From: Eubacteriaceae bacterium
GTDB taxonomy: Bacteria; Bacillota; Clostridia; Lachnospirales; Lachnospiraceae
DNA length: 64,000 bases
Assembly (NCBI GenBank): GCA_910575665.1
Contig: CAJTFB010000015.1
Coordinates: 749-64,748 of the forward strand
Direction of reading: 5' to 3'
The notes beneath the pieces are model-generated. The model had not been told where the DNA came from. It saw nothing but the letters and a program-made list of their open reading frames with translations, and searched no databases. The translations under genes were made by a program, and so were the position numbers. Positions 15,656 through 23,940 of this stretch are shown one piece after another. Numbering within the stretch: the first letter of the stretch is position 1; each line of letters opens with the position of its first letter.

Positions 15656-15900
15656 TGCGATCCCCCCTCTATCATGCCCATCATATAGTCGACCATTTCC
15701 TCTACTGTGCTCATATGGTTCGATAATTCTGAAAAATTCTGAAAATCAATACCATATTCATCCTCGATCCGAATCACAAAATCAAGAATCATGACCGAAT
15801 CCATCTCGTATTTTTTGACCGGATCGGCATCCGCATCTGGTAGACTTCCATCCAATCCGATACTGTCTGCCAATAAAAACATTATTTTTTCTTTCATCAC
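15652..15900 (-). CDS. Acyl carrier protein
   Basis: An 82-residue ACP/PCP-type carrier. The phosphopantetheine Ser is in EMDSVMILDF (about residue 35), followed by the helix VIRIEDEYGIDF typical of carriers. It is not the fatty-acid AcpP: it sits between an adenylating enzyme and a large protein of unknown function, with 4-bp overlaps on both sides (ATGA). It therefore probably carries a dedicated acyl group within this three-gene unit. An internal ATG at codon 2 could also serve as start. Confidence 0.8.
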   Translation of the reverse strand: MMKEKIMFLLADSIGLDGSLPDADADPVKKYEMDSVMILDFVIRIEDEYGIDFQNFSELSNHMSTVEEMVDYMMGMIEGGSH

Positions 15901-17429
15901 AAAATCCTATCATACAGATCCCGCAAACAGCTGGCCTCTTTTTTTTGTATCTCCGATAACCGCGCCTGTATCGTCTGCACATTTGCCCGTTCCGGACACA
16001 TCTGATACTTTAACAGGATATTTTTCAAGTCAAATACCATGCGGCCGATTTCCTGCATTCCCTCATACAAATATTTCGAGCCATCAGGCAAATACTTTCC
16101 GCTTATCAGAAAACAGATCCGCTTACACATGATCTGCTTATGTTCCCAAAGCACATGCGCGACACGGCGGTCAGCGATCAGAACCTGTACCCCTTTTTCA
16201 CTTTTTAGTTCCTCATAAATAGATAATCCATAACGCCGCGGATCCCTCGCTTCTGTGTTCTGATAATAAAAGCAGCTATCCACAGAATACAGATACTGGT
16301 GTAGCATCTCCCTAAAATACTCTGGGGAGAACTGATAAAAATGTCCATCCTGCTCGTATTGAATCGTCTTATATATAATGTCGCCTCTTCGTTTCAAGGA
16401 TTTTTCTAGATCCGAAAAGGAAACTTCCATTTCCTGAATCTTTCCTCTCTGATCGTATCCCAAAAGAAAACATAGCTTTTTCTTCTCGTCTGCCCCGTAG
16501 ATCAGATTTTGGTGATAATGATGTGTATTCCAAAACTCTTCCCGCTCTTTTATATAATACTGGTCAATCTTAGCTTCTACATATTTTCCCTGTTTCAGAC
16601 AGTACAGGAGGTATTTGATCCCTCCCATATGCACGATCTCTTCTCCCGTAAAACGGTTTTTATTGAGAAAATACGTTATGTCGCTGTTCTCCCAGTGCTT
16701 GGAGATGCCAAATACATAGTCCAGCCTTCGGTCAGGGTTGTCCACATCGCAGCCCAACTGGATAAAATTCGAAAACAACCAGGGATAATAAGAATTCTGT
16801 CCATGCTTTACCTGAACCCCCAAGTACAAAGGTTTCGTATGGCAGCCTAGTTCACATGCCGCTTTTCTTTTTATCTCTTCCTCACCGGCAAAGAATTCGA
16901 GCAATGTTCCTTCCCTTTTCATAACCAGTCGATATGGCTCCTGATACCGTTCCACTGGCACAGTAATCTTTTTCCCAGAGCTATACAGAGCAATCCCGGT
17001 ATAGGAAAAATGACCGAACCGGTACTGATAAGACTCATCCCCTATCAGCACATGATCCGGATCATCGCTGATAAAAAGATTTACCGCTGCCCAGGGACTC
17101 GTATATTGCTGAAAATCAACCTGAATATCTATGTAATCAGATTCCCTCATTTCCCTGATGATATAACCATTACAATCTCTCCGAAACTCATCCTGCGTCT
17201 CTCCACAAAACGCATTTTCATCCACTTTAACCACATTTCCGCCGATGCTCCAATCCGAGTACGGTGAACCGATCATGCGAAAACGCGCAAACACTTTTCC
17301 CACTCGTTCTTCCGCTGAAATAATACTCTGCAAAAAAGCGTAATATGAAAACGATGTCACGATAGGGGTTGGATTTACCGGCAGTATAACTGTCTTCTTC
17401 AATTTCAGTCGTCCCCTTCCTAAAACCAT
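15897..17429 (-). CDS. Two-domain protein: jelly-roll-like N-terminus and BtrH/C39-like C-terminus, function unknown
   Basis: A 510-residue protein with no named family that I am sure of. Residues about 15-230 read as beta-sandwich (DYIDIQVDFQQY, WAAVNLFISDDPD, EPYRLVMKREGTLLEFF), like a ConA/laminin-type fold. Residues about 235-510 show GGIKYLLYCLKQGKYVEAKI, HHYHQNLIYGAD and KLCFLLGYDQRGKIQEMEVSF. That resembles the C39-like N-terminal domain of BtrH, which transfers acyl groups from a carrier protein in butirosin synthesis. This match is from memory of the pattern. If right, it could use the acyl-ACP made by the two genes downstream. A TTG at 17402 with AGGAAGGGG ten bases before it is a plausible alternative start. 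Confidence 0.5.
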   Translation of the reverse strand: MVLGRGRLKLKKTVILPVNPTPIVTSFSYYAFLQSIISAEERVGKVFARFRMIGSPYSDWSIGGNVVKVDENAFCGETQDEFRRDCNGYIIREMRESDYIDIQVDFQQYTSPWAAVNLFISDDPDHVLIGDESYQYRFGHFSYTGIALYSSGKKITVPVERYQEPYRLVMKREGTLLEFFAGEEEIKRKAACELGCHTKPLYLGVQVKHGQNSYYPWLFSNFIQLGCDVDNPDRRLDYVFGISKHWENSDITYFLNKNRFTGEEIVHMGGIKYLLYCLKQGKYVEAKIDQYYIKEREEFWNTHHYHQNLIYGADEKKKLCFLLGYDQRGKIQEMEVSFSDLEKSLKRRGDIIYKTIQYEQDGHFYQFSPEYFREMLHQYLYSVDSCFYYQNTEARDPRRYGLSIYEELKSEKGVQVLIADRRVAHVLWEHKQIMCKRICFLISGKYLPDGSKYLYEGMQEIGRMVFDLKNILLKYQMCPERANVQTIQARLSEIQKKEASCLRDLYDRIL

Positions 17430-17526
17430 TGTTGAAGTCTATCCTTTATGCCGCCAAAATGCAGGTACGCTTTAATGCCTCGCGAATAAACTCGCCGCTA
17501 TTATCACTTTACCTTCCACAATCAAC

Positions 17527-17561
17527 AAAAAAGACACTATATATATTATAGCATCTTTTTT
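17527..17561 (-). repeat. 28-bp promoter-like palindrome, copy 2
   Basis: The arms (17527-17541 and 17547-17561) form a 15-bp stem when read as minus-strand RNA, with the two variable positions as G-U pairs. The centre contains an extended -10 (TGCTATAAT). It lies about 100 bp upstream of the 510-aa gene. The rest of 17430-17651 holds nothing recognisable. Confidence 0.5.
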
Positions 17562-17651
17562 ACTGTTTGTGGAAAAAATTTCCCGAACGGCATGAATTTG
17601 CGACAAACAACTTATATAATTACATTTTTCCGTACTTTTTGATTTAATTTT

Positions 17652-18398
17652 TTATATCCCTTCCAGCCTCAGGATTTCTTTTTTGAGGCGTTTCATGATC
17701 TTCTTTTCCAGTCTGGAAATGTAGCTCTGGGAGATTCCCAGAAGATCCGCTACTTCTTTTTGTGTTTTTTCACCTCCTTCATAATCATCAAGGCCAAACC
17801 GCATATGTATGATCATCCGCTCCCGCTCGCTCAGTGTGCTAAGCGCTTTTTTAAGCAGTTTGATATCTACTTCCCGCTCAATGTCTTTGTAGATAATATC
17901 TTCACTGGTACCGAGAATATCAGAGAGAAGAAGTTCATTGCCATCCCAGTCCACGTTCAGCGGCTCATCGATGGACACCTCCATCTTCACCTTGCTGTTG
18001 CGGCGCAGATACATCAGTATTTCGTTCTCGATGCATCGGGAGGCATAGGTGGCAAGCTTGATGTTCTTATCCGGTTTAAAGGTGTTGATCGCCTTGATCA
18101 GTCCGATGGTACCGATAGAGATCAGATCTTCCACCCCGACGCCGGTGTTGTCAAACTTTTTGGCGATGTAGACCACCAGCCTGAGATTATGTTCCACCAG
18201 CATATTCTTTGCCTTTTCCGAATTCTCTGCCCCCAGATTTTCAATACATGCTGCTTCCTCCCCTGGTTCCAGCGGTGCCGGCAGTATTTCAGCTCCTCCG
18301 ATGTAATGTATATCACCCCCCTGGTGAAAAAATACATTTTTCCAGTCCGGAATCATACGGAACTGAAAACGATTTGGCATTGATAAACGTAAAAACAT
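17652..18398 (-). CDS. sigE: Sporulation sigma factor SigE (pro-sigma-E)
   Basis: 248 residues from the ATG at 18398, chosen because AAGGGGG is six bases away. It has an N-terminal pro-sequence ending near [13 protein letters not shown]. Sigma region 2 has [31 protein letters not shown] and [18 protein letters not shown], and region 4.2 has [20 protein letters not shown]. All match SigE, the mother-cell factor activated after septation. The upstream neighbour is spoIIGA, its processing protease. In most Clostridia and Bacilli sigG follows; here the next gene downstream is the accessory 510-aa gene and no sigG is present. Confidence 0.95.
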   Translation of the reverse strand: MFLRLSMPNRFQFRMIPDWKNVFFHQGGDIHYIGGAEILPAPLEPGEEAACIENLGAENSEKAKNMLVEHNLRLVVYIAKKFDNTGVGVEDLISIGTIGLIKAINTFKPDKNIKLATYASRCIENEILMYLRRNSKVKMEVSIDEPLNVDWDGNELLLSDILGTSEDIIYKDIEREVDIKLLKKALSTLSERERMIIHMRFGLDDYEGGEKTQKEVADLLGISQSYISRLEKKIMKRLKKEILRLEGI

Positions 18399-18417
18399 AT
18401 ACATCCCCCTTAATGAA

Positions 18418-19269
18418 TTATTTTCGGAATATCCCGCTGTTCAACAGCACTTCATACCCGTTGTCTGTTGACAGAAAACGATCACAGATTCCAAGCCAGG
18501 TATTCCCTGTATGAACCGTCTCACTGCCGTTCACTTGAATCTCCATATCATCCACCCTGACTCCCGGAAGATAATCACAGTCTTTTCCCAGCGAATGAAA
18601 TGGGATATAGCGCAAAAGCAGTTTGCCAAATAGTTCCGGTTCCATTTCGTGCAAAACTTTGTTAAAATCAACTTTTTCTTCCTCAGACAGCATTTTTTGA
18701 AACAAATTGTATTCCACAATGGTAACGCACTCATGGCTGACCGGCTCATAAAGATTGTTGCCGGTGTCCAGAAAACCAGCTGTTTTCACGCTCTTTCCCC
18801 GGTACTTAATCGTTACAGGAAATACATTTTGTTCGTTTCTAATCCCACGTTTTTTTGAAGAAACGATTTTCTGTGCAAGAAATAAAAGTAAGATTGCGGA
18901 TGACAGGAGAAAAATGATCGGGATGTTTCGGATTCCCGCGATTCCCTTTAAAAACATGACAGCCCCTGCAACAACTACCGCTGTCAGATAAAATCCTGCC
19001 ATGTGCCTGCCAAAGCCATAAACCGTTGTTTTTCCATAAGCGGTCCGCATCATCAGACAGCTCACAATGAGATACATAAGAATAAATGCCGCTGCCATCT
19101 GCCGCACCCCGCCAAACACGAGCAAAACTGCCGCCAGGGCGCCTTCCGCTGAGGCTGCTGCACATCTTACGCTCACAGGTCTTTTTCTTAAAAATATATT
19201 CATGATCTCAAATACGAGTAAATTCATAAAGAAGTTAACGATAAAAAATACATCAAGATATATTTTCAT
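18418..19269 (-). CDS. spoIIGA: Sigma-E processing peptidase SpoIIGA
   Basis: 283 residues from the ATG at 19269 (GGAGCAGG upstream). The first 150 residues carry five hydrophobic segments. The C-terminal half is the aspartic-protease domain with the catalytic motif [11 protein letters not shown] (about 168-178) and IPFHSLGKD later (about 220). It sits in the spore septum membrane, is triggered by forespore SpoIIR and cleaves pro-SigE, the product of the next gene 20 bp downstream. Length and order agree with the standard spoIIG operon. Confidence 0.93.
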   Translation of the reverse strand: MKIYLDVFFIVNFFMNLLVFEIMNIFLRKRPVSVRCAAASAEGALAAVLLVFGGVRQMAAAFILMYLIVSCLMMRTAYGKTTVYGFGRHMAGFYLTAVVVAGAVMFLKGIAGIRNIPIIFLLSSAILLLFLAQKIVSSKKRGIRNEQNVFPVTIKYRGKSVKTAGFLDTGNNLYEPVSHECVTIVEYNLFQKMLSEEEKVDFNKVLHEMEPELFGKLLLRYIPFHSLGKDCDYLPGVRVDDMEIQVNGSETVHTGNTWLGICDRFLSTDNGYEVLLNSGIFRK

Positions 19270-19312
19270 TGTACCTGCTCCCATTTTCTTTCATTTGCTT
19301 TTGCATATACAG

Positions 19313-19388
19313 ATGATACACTATTTATGACTAAAATTTTGTCAAAAAGAGGCGATAAAACCAAATATTTTTTCTCTCTTATCCGACA
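19313..19388 (-). promoter_or_regulatory. spoIIG promoter with Spo0A boxes and long spacer
   Basis: On the minus strand a perfect TTGACA (19340-19345) is followed by TATCAT (19313-19318) with 21 bp between them, far longer than the usual 17. The B. subtilis spoIIG promoter is known for the same feature (22 bp) and is driven by sigma-A plus Spo0A. A Spo0A-box-like TTTGTCAAA overlaps the -35 (19338-19346), and TGTCGGA (19382-19388) lies upstream. Confidence 0.65.
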
Positions 19389-19446
19389 AATTCCTCACTA
19401 TTTGGACAACGTCAAATACCCCACAGCCCATTTTAAACACGAAAAT

Positions 19447-19482
19447 AAAGGATTCTTTGCCGGTTCGTGCAAAGAATCCTTT
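19447..19482 (-). terminator. Terminator after the LD-carboxypeptidase gene
   Basis: A perfect 14-bp stem (AAAGGATTCTTTGC with its complement) and an 8-base loop, followed on the minus strand by ATTTTCG. It lies 33 bp beyond the stop at 19515 and upstream of the spoIIG promoter, so it separates the two units. Confidence 0.75.
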
Positions 19483-19514
19483 GTAAATTCTATGTGGTTA
19501 TTGTCGTTTTTCGT

Positions 19515-20540
19515 CTATTTAAGGGTTGTCACCAAATGCGATTTGCCATTTTTCGTCCTCCACTCTCCGACACTTCCATTGATGATCGTAAACTGAGGTG
19601 ATTTATGTCCAATATCAGCATCAAACACGATGGGGATATGAAGTTCTGATAAAATCACTTCTACCGCCTCCCGGTAATTATGGTCCGTGAAGCTTTGAAA
19701 CATGCAGGGACGCCCGAAAACAAAACCGACGGCATGTTCAAACCAGCCCGCATGTTTAAGCTGCCACAGCCCCCTGGTAAGAGAATCGCTGTCTAAGGAA
19801 AAACTTTCCAAATACCACAAGATCCCATCCTGACGATAAGAATCGACAAACTCACGGGTCTTATCAAAGTATGTCCCCACCAGATTCAGAAGAACATCCA
19901 GACACCCTCCCAGCATCCGTCCCCTTATAGACAACTCATCCACGATCTTTCCGTCCATCACAGCGTATTGGCGGGAAGGCTTATCTTCCCGGTATCCCTC
20001 CTCCGGCCGCTCCCTGTCATAAAAATCATCTTCGTAGGCGTCGAAAGAGAGCTGTTCTATCATATTTCCTGTCATGATCTCCGCATTGTTCCGCACTGCT
20101 GGATGCCAGGGCTCCATGGAAAAATCATTGAAATGGTTTCCGTAAACGGTGGCAGTATGGCAGTTCACAGCAAGAGTATAAGTCAGTCCTGTATTGTCAG
20201 AAAATCCTTGGAACCACTTTGGATTCCTGCGGATCACATCCAGATCCAGCAGCGGCAGAACCTCCATCAGAAAATCCCCGCCCTTGGCAGAAAAAATGTA
20301 CTTTACCTCAGGATTCTCAAACAGACTCATAAGCTGTTCTGCCCGCTGTTCCCTGGTACTGCTCCGTCCCCTCCCATCGCTTTGACGGACATTTTCTGTC
20401 TCAAGGACACGAAATCCCCGTTCCCTGATCCTCTGTTCTGCCAGATCCAGTCTGGCAAAATCCATGGGCTTGCGGTTTCCGTCAGAAGGCGCCGTGATCC
20501 CAATGGAATCACCATTTTTTAAAAAGTCTGGATAAATCAT
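19515..20540 (-). CDS. LD-carboxypeptidase / MccF-like peptidase (family S66)
   Basis: A 341-residue protein with the S66 triad: Ser in WFQGFSDNTGL (about 113), Glu in WYLESFSLDSDS (about 243), His in DIGHKSPQFTI (about 315). Family members either trim the terminal D-Ala from muropeptides during wall recycling (LdcA) or cleave microcin-C-like peptides (MccF). The extended length and LESFS form fit the MccF-like branch somewhat better, but the substrate is not decidable here. No signal peptide, so cytosolic. AGAGAGG precedes the start. It has its own terminator, so it is probably monocistronic. Confidence 0.85.
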   Translation of the reverse strand: MIYPDFLKNGDSIGITAPSDGNRKPMDFARLDLAEQRIRERGFRVLETENVRQSDGRGRSSTREQRAEQLMSLFENPEVKYIFSAKGGDFLMEVLPLLDLDVIRRNPKWFQGFSDNTGLTYTLAVNCHTATVYGNHFNDFSMEPWHPAVRNNAEIMTGNMIEQLSFDAYEDDFYDRERPEEGYREDKPSRQYAVMDGKIVDELSIRGRMLGGCLDVLLNLVGTYFDKTREFVDSYRQDGILWYLESFSLDSDSLTRGLWQLKHAGWFEHAVGFVFGRPCMFQSFTDHNYREAVEVILSELHIPIVFDADIGHKSPQFTIINGSVGEWRTKNGKSHLVTTLK

Positions 20541-20565
20541 TTTTGCACTTCCTCTCTTCTAAGTC

Positions 20566-20594
20566 TTGAAAATTTTTCCGATCTTCTGTATACT
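20566..20594 (+). promoter_or_regulatory. Promoter of the cyclophilin gene
   Basis: TTGAAA (20566-20571), a 17-bp spacer and TATACT (20589-20594) lie 34 bp upstream of the start at 20628. The arrangement is divergent from the LD-carboxypeptidase gene. Confidence 0.65.
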
Positions 20595-20627
20595 TAATTC
20601 CAGAAAAAACAGAAAGGAATATGAACT

Positions 20628-21152
20628 ATGGCTGAAAAAAATCCAATCGTAACAATTCAAATGGCGGAAGGAGACACCATTCAGGTTGAACTTTATCCTG
20701 AGACAGCACCAAACACCGTAAATAATTTTATTTCTCTGGTAAAAAAAGGATATTATGACGGCCTTACTTTCCACCGTATCATCAAAGGCTTCATGGTCCA
20801 AGGCGGCTGTCCCGACGGCAATGGAATGGGTGGTCCGGGTTACAACATCCGGGGTGAATTTGGCATGAACGGTTTTGAAAATAACTTAAAGCATACCGCC
20901 GGAGTCATCTCTATGGCACGTTCCCAGATGCCAGACTCTGCCGGTTCCCAGTTCTTCATCATGCACAAAGATGCCCCACATCTAGATGGCGCCTACGCCG
21001 CCTTTGGAAAGGTCACAGAAGGCATGGATGTAGTGGACAAGCTTGCTGAAACAGCGACGGATTACAGCGATATGCCACTAAACCCTGTCGTGATGGAAAA
21101 AGTTACTGTGGATACCTTCGGTGAAGAATATCCGGAACCGGAAAAGGAATAA
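20628..21152 (+). CDS. Peptidyl-prolyl cis-trans isomerase, cyclophilin type
   Basis: A 174-residue cytosolic cyclophilin. It has the active-site FHRIIKGFMVQGGCPDGNG segment (about 48-66), the MARSQMPDSAGSQFFIM stretch (about 104-120) and HLDGAYAAFGKV (about 126). It catalyses proline isomerisation in protein folding. No signal peptide, and the length is normal for bacterial PpiB-type enzymes. AAAGGA precedes the start. It stands alone between divergent and convergent neighbours. Confidence 0.93.
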   Translation: MAEKNPIVTIQMAEGDTIQVELYPETAPNTVNNFISLVKKGYYDGLTFHRIIKGFMVQGGCPDGNGMGGPGYNIRGEFGMNGFENNLKHTAGVISMARSQMPDSAGSQFFIMHKDAPHLDGAYAAFGKVTEGMDVVDKLAETATDYSDMPLNPVVMEKVTVDTFGEEYPEPEKE

Positions 21153-21250
21153 ACAGATCTTATTGTTGTTCACACCAGCCCGATGGCGCCAATTTGAACC
21201 CCGCTTCATTCTGCACCGTCGGGTTGTCTTTGCATCATGGATACAGGTCT

Positions 21251-22702
21251 CTAATCTGCCTGAATCTCTCCCATAAAATAAAAACCTTTACTCTCCGTCA
21301 GCTTTACCCTGCGGATCTCCCCAATGCAGCCCTCAGACGCCGGACAATGAACCACGGCATTGGAGGAAAGTCGCCCGGTGATCAGAGACGGATCGTGATC
21401 ATTGATCTCTTCCATCAGAACTTCCTCTATCTTCCCTACTTTGCTGTCTGTAATTTCCCTGGAAATAGCCTGGATCTCCGTGAGAAGCCTGTCAAACCGC
21501 TGTTTTACTACGTCCTCCGGCACCTGATCTTCCATCGCCGCCGCAGGAGTTCCCGTCCGCCTAGAATAAATAAATGAATATACACTTTCATAACGGACCT
21601 TCCGCACGACCTCTAGTGTCTCCTCAAAATCCGCTTCAGTCTCTCCCGGAAAACCTACAATAATATCTGTAGTCAGCGAGATATCCGGCAGCCTGTCTCG
21701 AACCCGGTCCACCAGTGCCAAATAATCCTCTTTTGTGTACCTGCGGTTCATTTTTTTTAGGATTTCTGTGCTTCCGGATTGAAGGGGGAGATGAAGATGG
21801 GTACAGACCTTGTCGCACTCTGCCATCGCTTGAATCAGTTCCTCTGAAAGATCCTTGGGATGGGATGTCATGAAACGAATCCGATGCAGTCCCGGAATCT
21901 CATTCACTTCACGTAATAGCTCTGCGAAGTTCATAGGAACTTCCAGTGTCTTGCCGTAGGAATTTACATTCTGCCCTAAAAGCATCACTTCTGTGACACC
22001 ATCTTCTGCCAGTCCCCGGATCTCCCGGAGAATTTCTTCCGGTTCCCTGCTCCGTTCCCTTCCCCGAACATAAGGAACAATACAATAGCTGCAGAAATTA
22101 TTGCACCCATACATGATATTCACGCCAGCTTTAAAGGGATATTTGCGAATGCTTGGCAGATCTTCTACCACTCCTTTCGCCTCCTGCCAGATATCGATAA
22201 CCATGCGTCTGGACTGAATGTGGGTATAGAGGATCTCAGCCAGCTTATATACATTATGGGTGCCAAAGATCATGTCCACAAAGGGATAACTTTTCTTTAT
22301 TTTTTCTACAACTGTAGGCTCTTGCATCATACAGCCACACATGGCAATTTTCATCTGTGGATTCTTCTTTTTCTGGTTTTTCATATACCCCAGTCTTCCA
22401 TACACTTTAAGGTTTGCATTTTCCCGCACCGTACAGGTATTGTAAAGAATGAAATCTGCCACGGTATGCTCCACGGTCTCATACCCAATATAGGAAAGGA
22501 TTGCTTCTAATTTTTCCGAATCTCTGGCGTTCATCTGGCAGCCCATAGTCTGCATGGAAAGCGTCAGTCTCCGCCCCAGTCTATTGCTCTCACCTTTTGC
22601 CCATATCTGGCATTTTTTCATAAAATAATATTGTCTTTCTGGTTCTGTCACCGGCGCTTCCCCGGTGATATCTGTATCATCGATCCGCTGATAATCAAAC
22701 AT
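21251..22702 (-). CDS. miaB: tRNA-2-methylthio-N6-dimethylallyladenosine synthase MiaB
   Basis: About 483 residues. The N-terminal methylthiotransferase domain binds one cluster through MQTMGCQMNARDSE, NTCTVRENA and MCGCMMQ. The radical-SAM domain has CNNFCSYC (about 203-210). A TRAM RNA-binding domain closes the protein (EEVLMEEINDHDPSLITGR onward). It adds the methylthio group to i6A37 in tRNAs reading codons that begin with U. An N-terminal extension of about 45 residues before the first domain is common in Clostridia. The ATG at 22702 is preferred over one four codons upstream. Confidence 0.95.
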   Translation of the reverse strand: MFDYQRIDDTDITGEAPVTEPERQYYFMKKCQIWAKGESNRLGRRLTLSMQTMGCQMNARDSEKLEAILSYIGYETVEHTVADFILYNTCTVRENANLKVYGRLGYMKNQKKKNPQMKIAMCGCMMQEPTVVEKIKKSYPFVDMIFGTHNVYKLAEILYTHIQSRRMVIDIWQEAKGVVEDLPSIRKYPFKAGVNIMYGCNNFCSYCIVPYVRGRERSREPEEILREIRGLAEDGVTEVMLLGQNVNSYGKTLEVPMNFAELLREVNEIPGLHRIRFMTSHPKDLSEELIQAMAECDKVCTHLHLPLQSGSTEILKKMNRRYTKEDYLALVDRVRDRLPDISLTTDIIVGFPGETEADFEETLEVVRKVRYESVYSFIYSRRTGTPAAAMEDQVPEDVVKQRFDRLLTEIQAISREITDSKVGKIEEVLMEEINDHDPSLITGRLSSNAVVHCPASEGCIGEIRRVKLTESKGFYFMGEIQAD

Positions 22703-22765
22703 AATCTTCCTCACTTTATCTTTACAATATCAAATACCCCGCATGCACAAAAGTAAATGCAATAA

Positions 22766-22831
22766 CGATGAGAAACACGTTTTGCGAGTTTCTCACGTGC
22801 GCGGGCGGCGCCATGGCTTGTGCCTTCCGCG
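22766..22831. repeat. 66-bp double-hairpin intergenic repeat, copy A
   Basis: 61 of 66 bases match 50591-50656. It has two potential stems: GAGAAAC.../...GTTTCTC, and CGCGG..GGCGC with GTGCC..CCGCG. Copy A lies between miaB and the end of the htrA-like gene, five bases from that stop codon. Confidence 0.7.
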
Positions 22832-22835
22832 AAAG

Positions 22836-23741
22836 TTAAGATACAATATCGCCTGCCTGGGCTCCCCCCTGGAATCCCTGGGATGCGCCGTTTCCTTTCA
22901 TCAGTCTTTCCATAATTGGCAGTGCATCCGAGATGGGAATGGCAAATCCCATTCCTTCCACCTCTTCCGAGGCAAATTTAGAGGAATTGATGCCGATCAC
23001 CTTTCCTTCGGCATTCACCAGTGCTCCCCCGCTGTTTCCGGGATTGATCGCTGCATCCGTCTGGATCAGCTTCATGGTATCCTGCCCCTCCATTCCCAAT
23101 TGGCGGTCTTTCGCACTGACATATCCCACGGTCACACTGGTACCGTATCCCAAAGCATTTCCGATGGCGATGGCCTGCTCGCCTACTTTTGTCTCTTTGC
23201 TGTCTGCCAGTTCTGCCATCTTGATCTGGGACAACGTATCGTCTTTCAGATCCTTCTTTGCCACCTTGACCACAGCCAGATCCGATGCCTCATCGGTGCC
23301 TGTCACTGTAGCATTTGCCGTGGTTTCATTGTGAAATGTGATCTGAACCTGCACACTGTCTGCTACCACATGATTGTTGGTAACAATATAGATCCAATCG
23401 GAATCCTCTTTGAATAGAATTCCCGAACCACTTCCCTCTCCCTGGTTCTCAAAGGTCCGTCCAAAAATGTCTTGCTGTTTGGATACCACTTTTACATCAA
23501 TCGCCACGATGGAGGGAAGAACTGCCTCCGCCACAGCAGAGACACCAGAGGTTTCCTGTTCCCCGCTGCTGGATGTCTGGATTACACCGGAATTTCCCAG
23601 CTGCTGCTCTGCCACGGCGCTCCTGTCCGCTTGTCCAGACGCACCATACAGTCCAGCCACATAACTGGTTCCCTGAAATACCACGCCGCTCAACAATCCA
23701 AATGTCATTGCTCCTGCTACTAGTTTTATCATCTTCTTCAT
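22836..23741 (-). CDS. HtrA/DegP-like serine protease lacking a PDZ domain
   Basis: 301 residues from the ATG at 23741 (GGAGG eight bases before; two earlier ATGs are too close to or upstream of it). One N-terminal membrane/signal segment (LVAGAMTFGLLSGVVF) is followed by a Ser/Gln-rich linker. The trypsin-like domain carries His in VTNNHVVAD (about 122), Asp in EASDLAVVKV (about 152) and Ser in NPGNSGGAL (about 234). Homologues in Firmicutes usually have 400 or more residues with a C-terminal PDZ. Here the protein stops about 30 residues after the protease domain, next to the 66-bp repeat, so the PDZ may have been lost. Confidence 0.85.
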   Translation of the reverse strand: MKKMIKLVAGAMTFGLLSGVVFQGTSYVAGLYGASGQADRSAVAEQQLGNSGVIQTSSSGEQETSGVSAVAEAVLPSIVAIDVKVVSKQQDIFGRTFENQGEGSGSGILFKEDSDWIYIVTNNHVVADSVQVQITFHNETTANATVTGTDEASDLAVVKVAKKDLKDDTLSQIKMAELADSKETKVGEQAIAIGNALGYGTSVTVGYVSAKDRQLGMEGQDTMKLIQTDAAINPGNSGGALVNAEGKVIGINSSKFASEEVEGMGFAIPISDALPIMERLMKGNGASQGFQGGAQAGDIVS

Positions 23742-23940
23742 CGTCATAGCCTCCATTCTCAAATCTGTTTGGTGAACACTCCGCCGGTATGCTCAGGCGG
23801 AAATCAATTTGTTATGGTTACACTATAACGTGAATTTGTGGGTAATCATTGTTTTCTTTTTGAAGAAGATGTGTGTAAATTTTGTTTAATTTGTGAACGC
23901 AAATAGGACTTTTGCATAAAACATTTGCTATGTGCCAATT

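Noticed and set aside
17652-18398. Sigma factor gene considered as sigG or sigF
   Set aside because: Preceded directly by spoIIGA and carrying a SigE-type pro-sequence; sigG has no such partner or pro-region.
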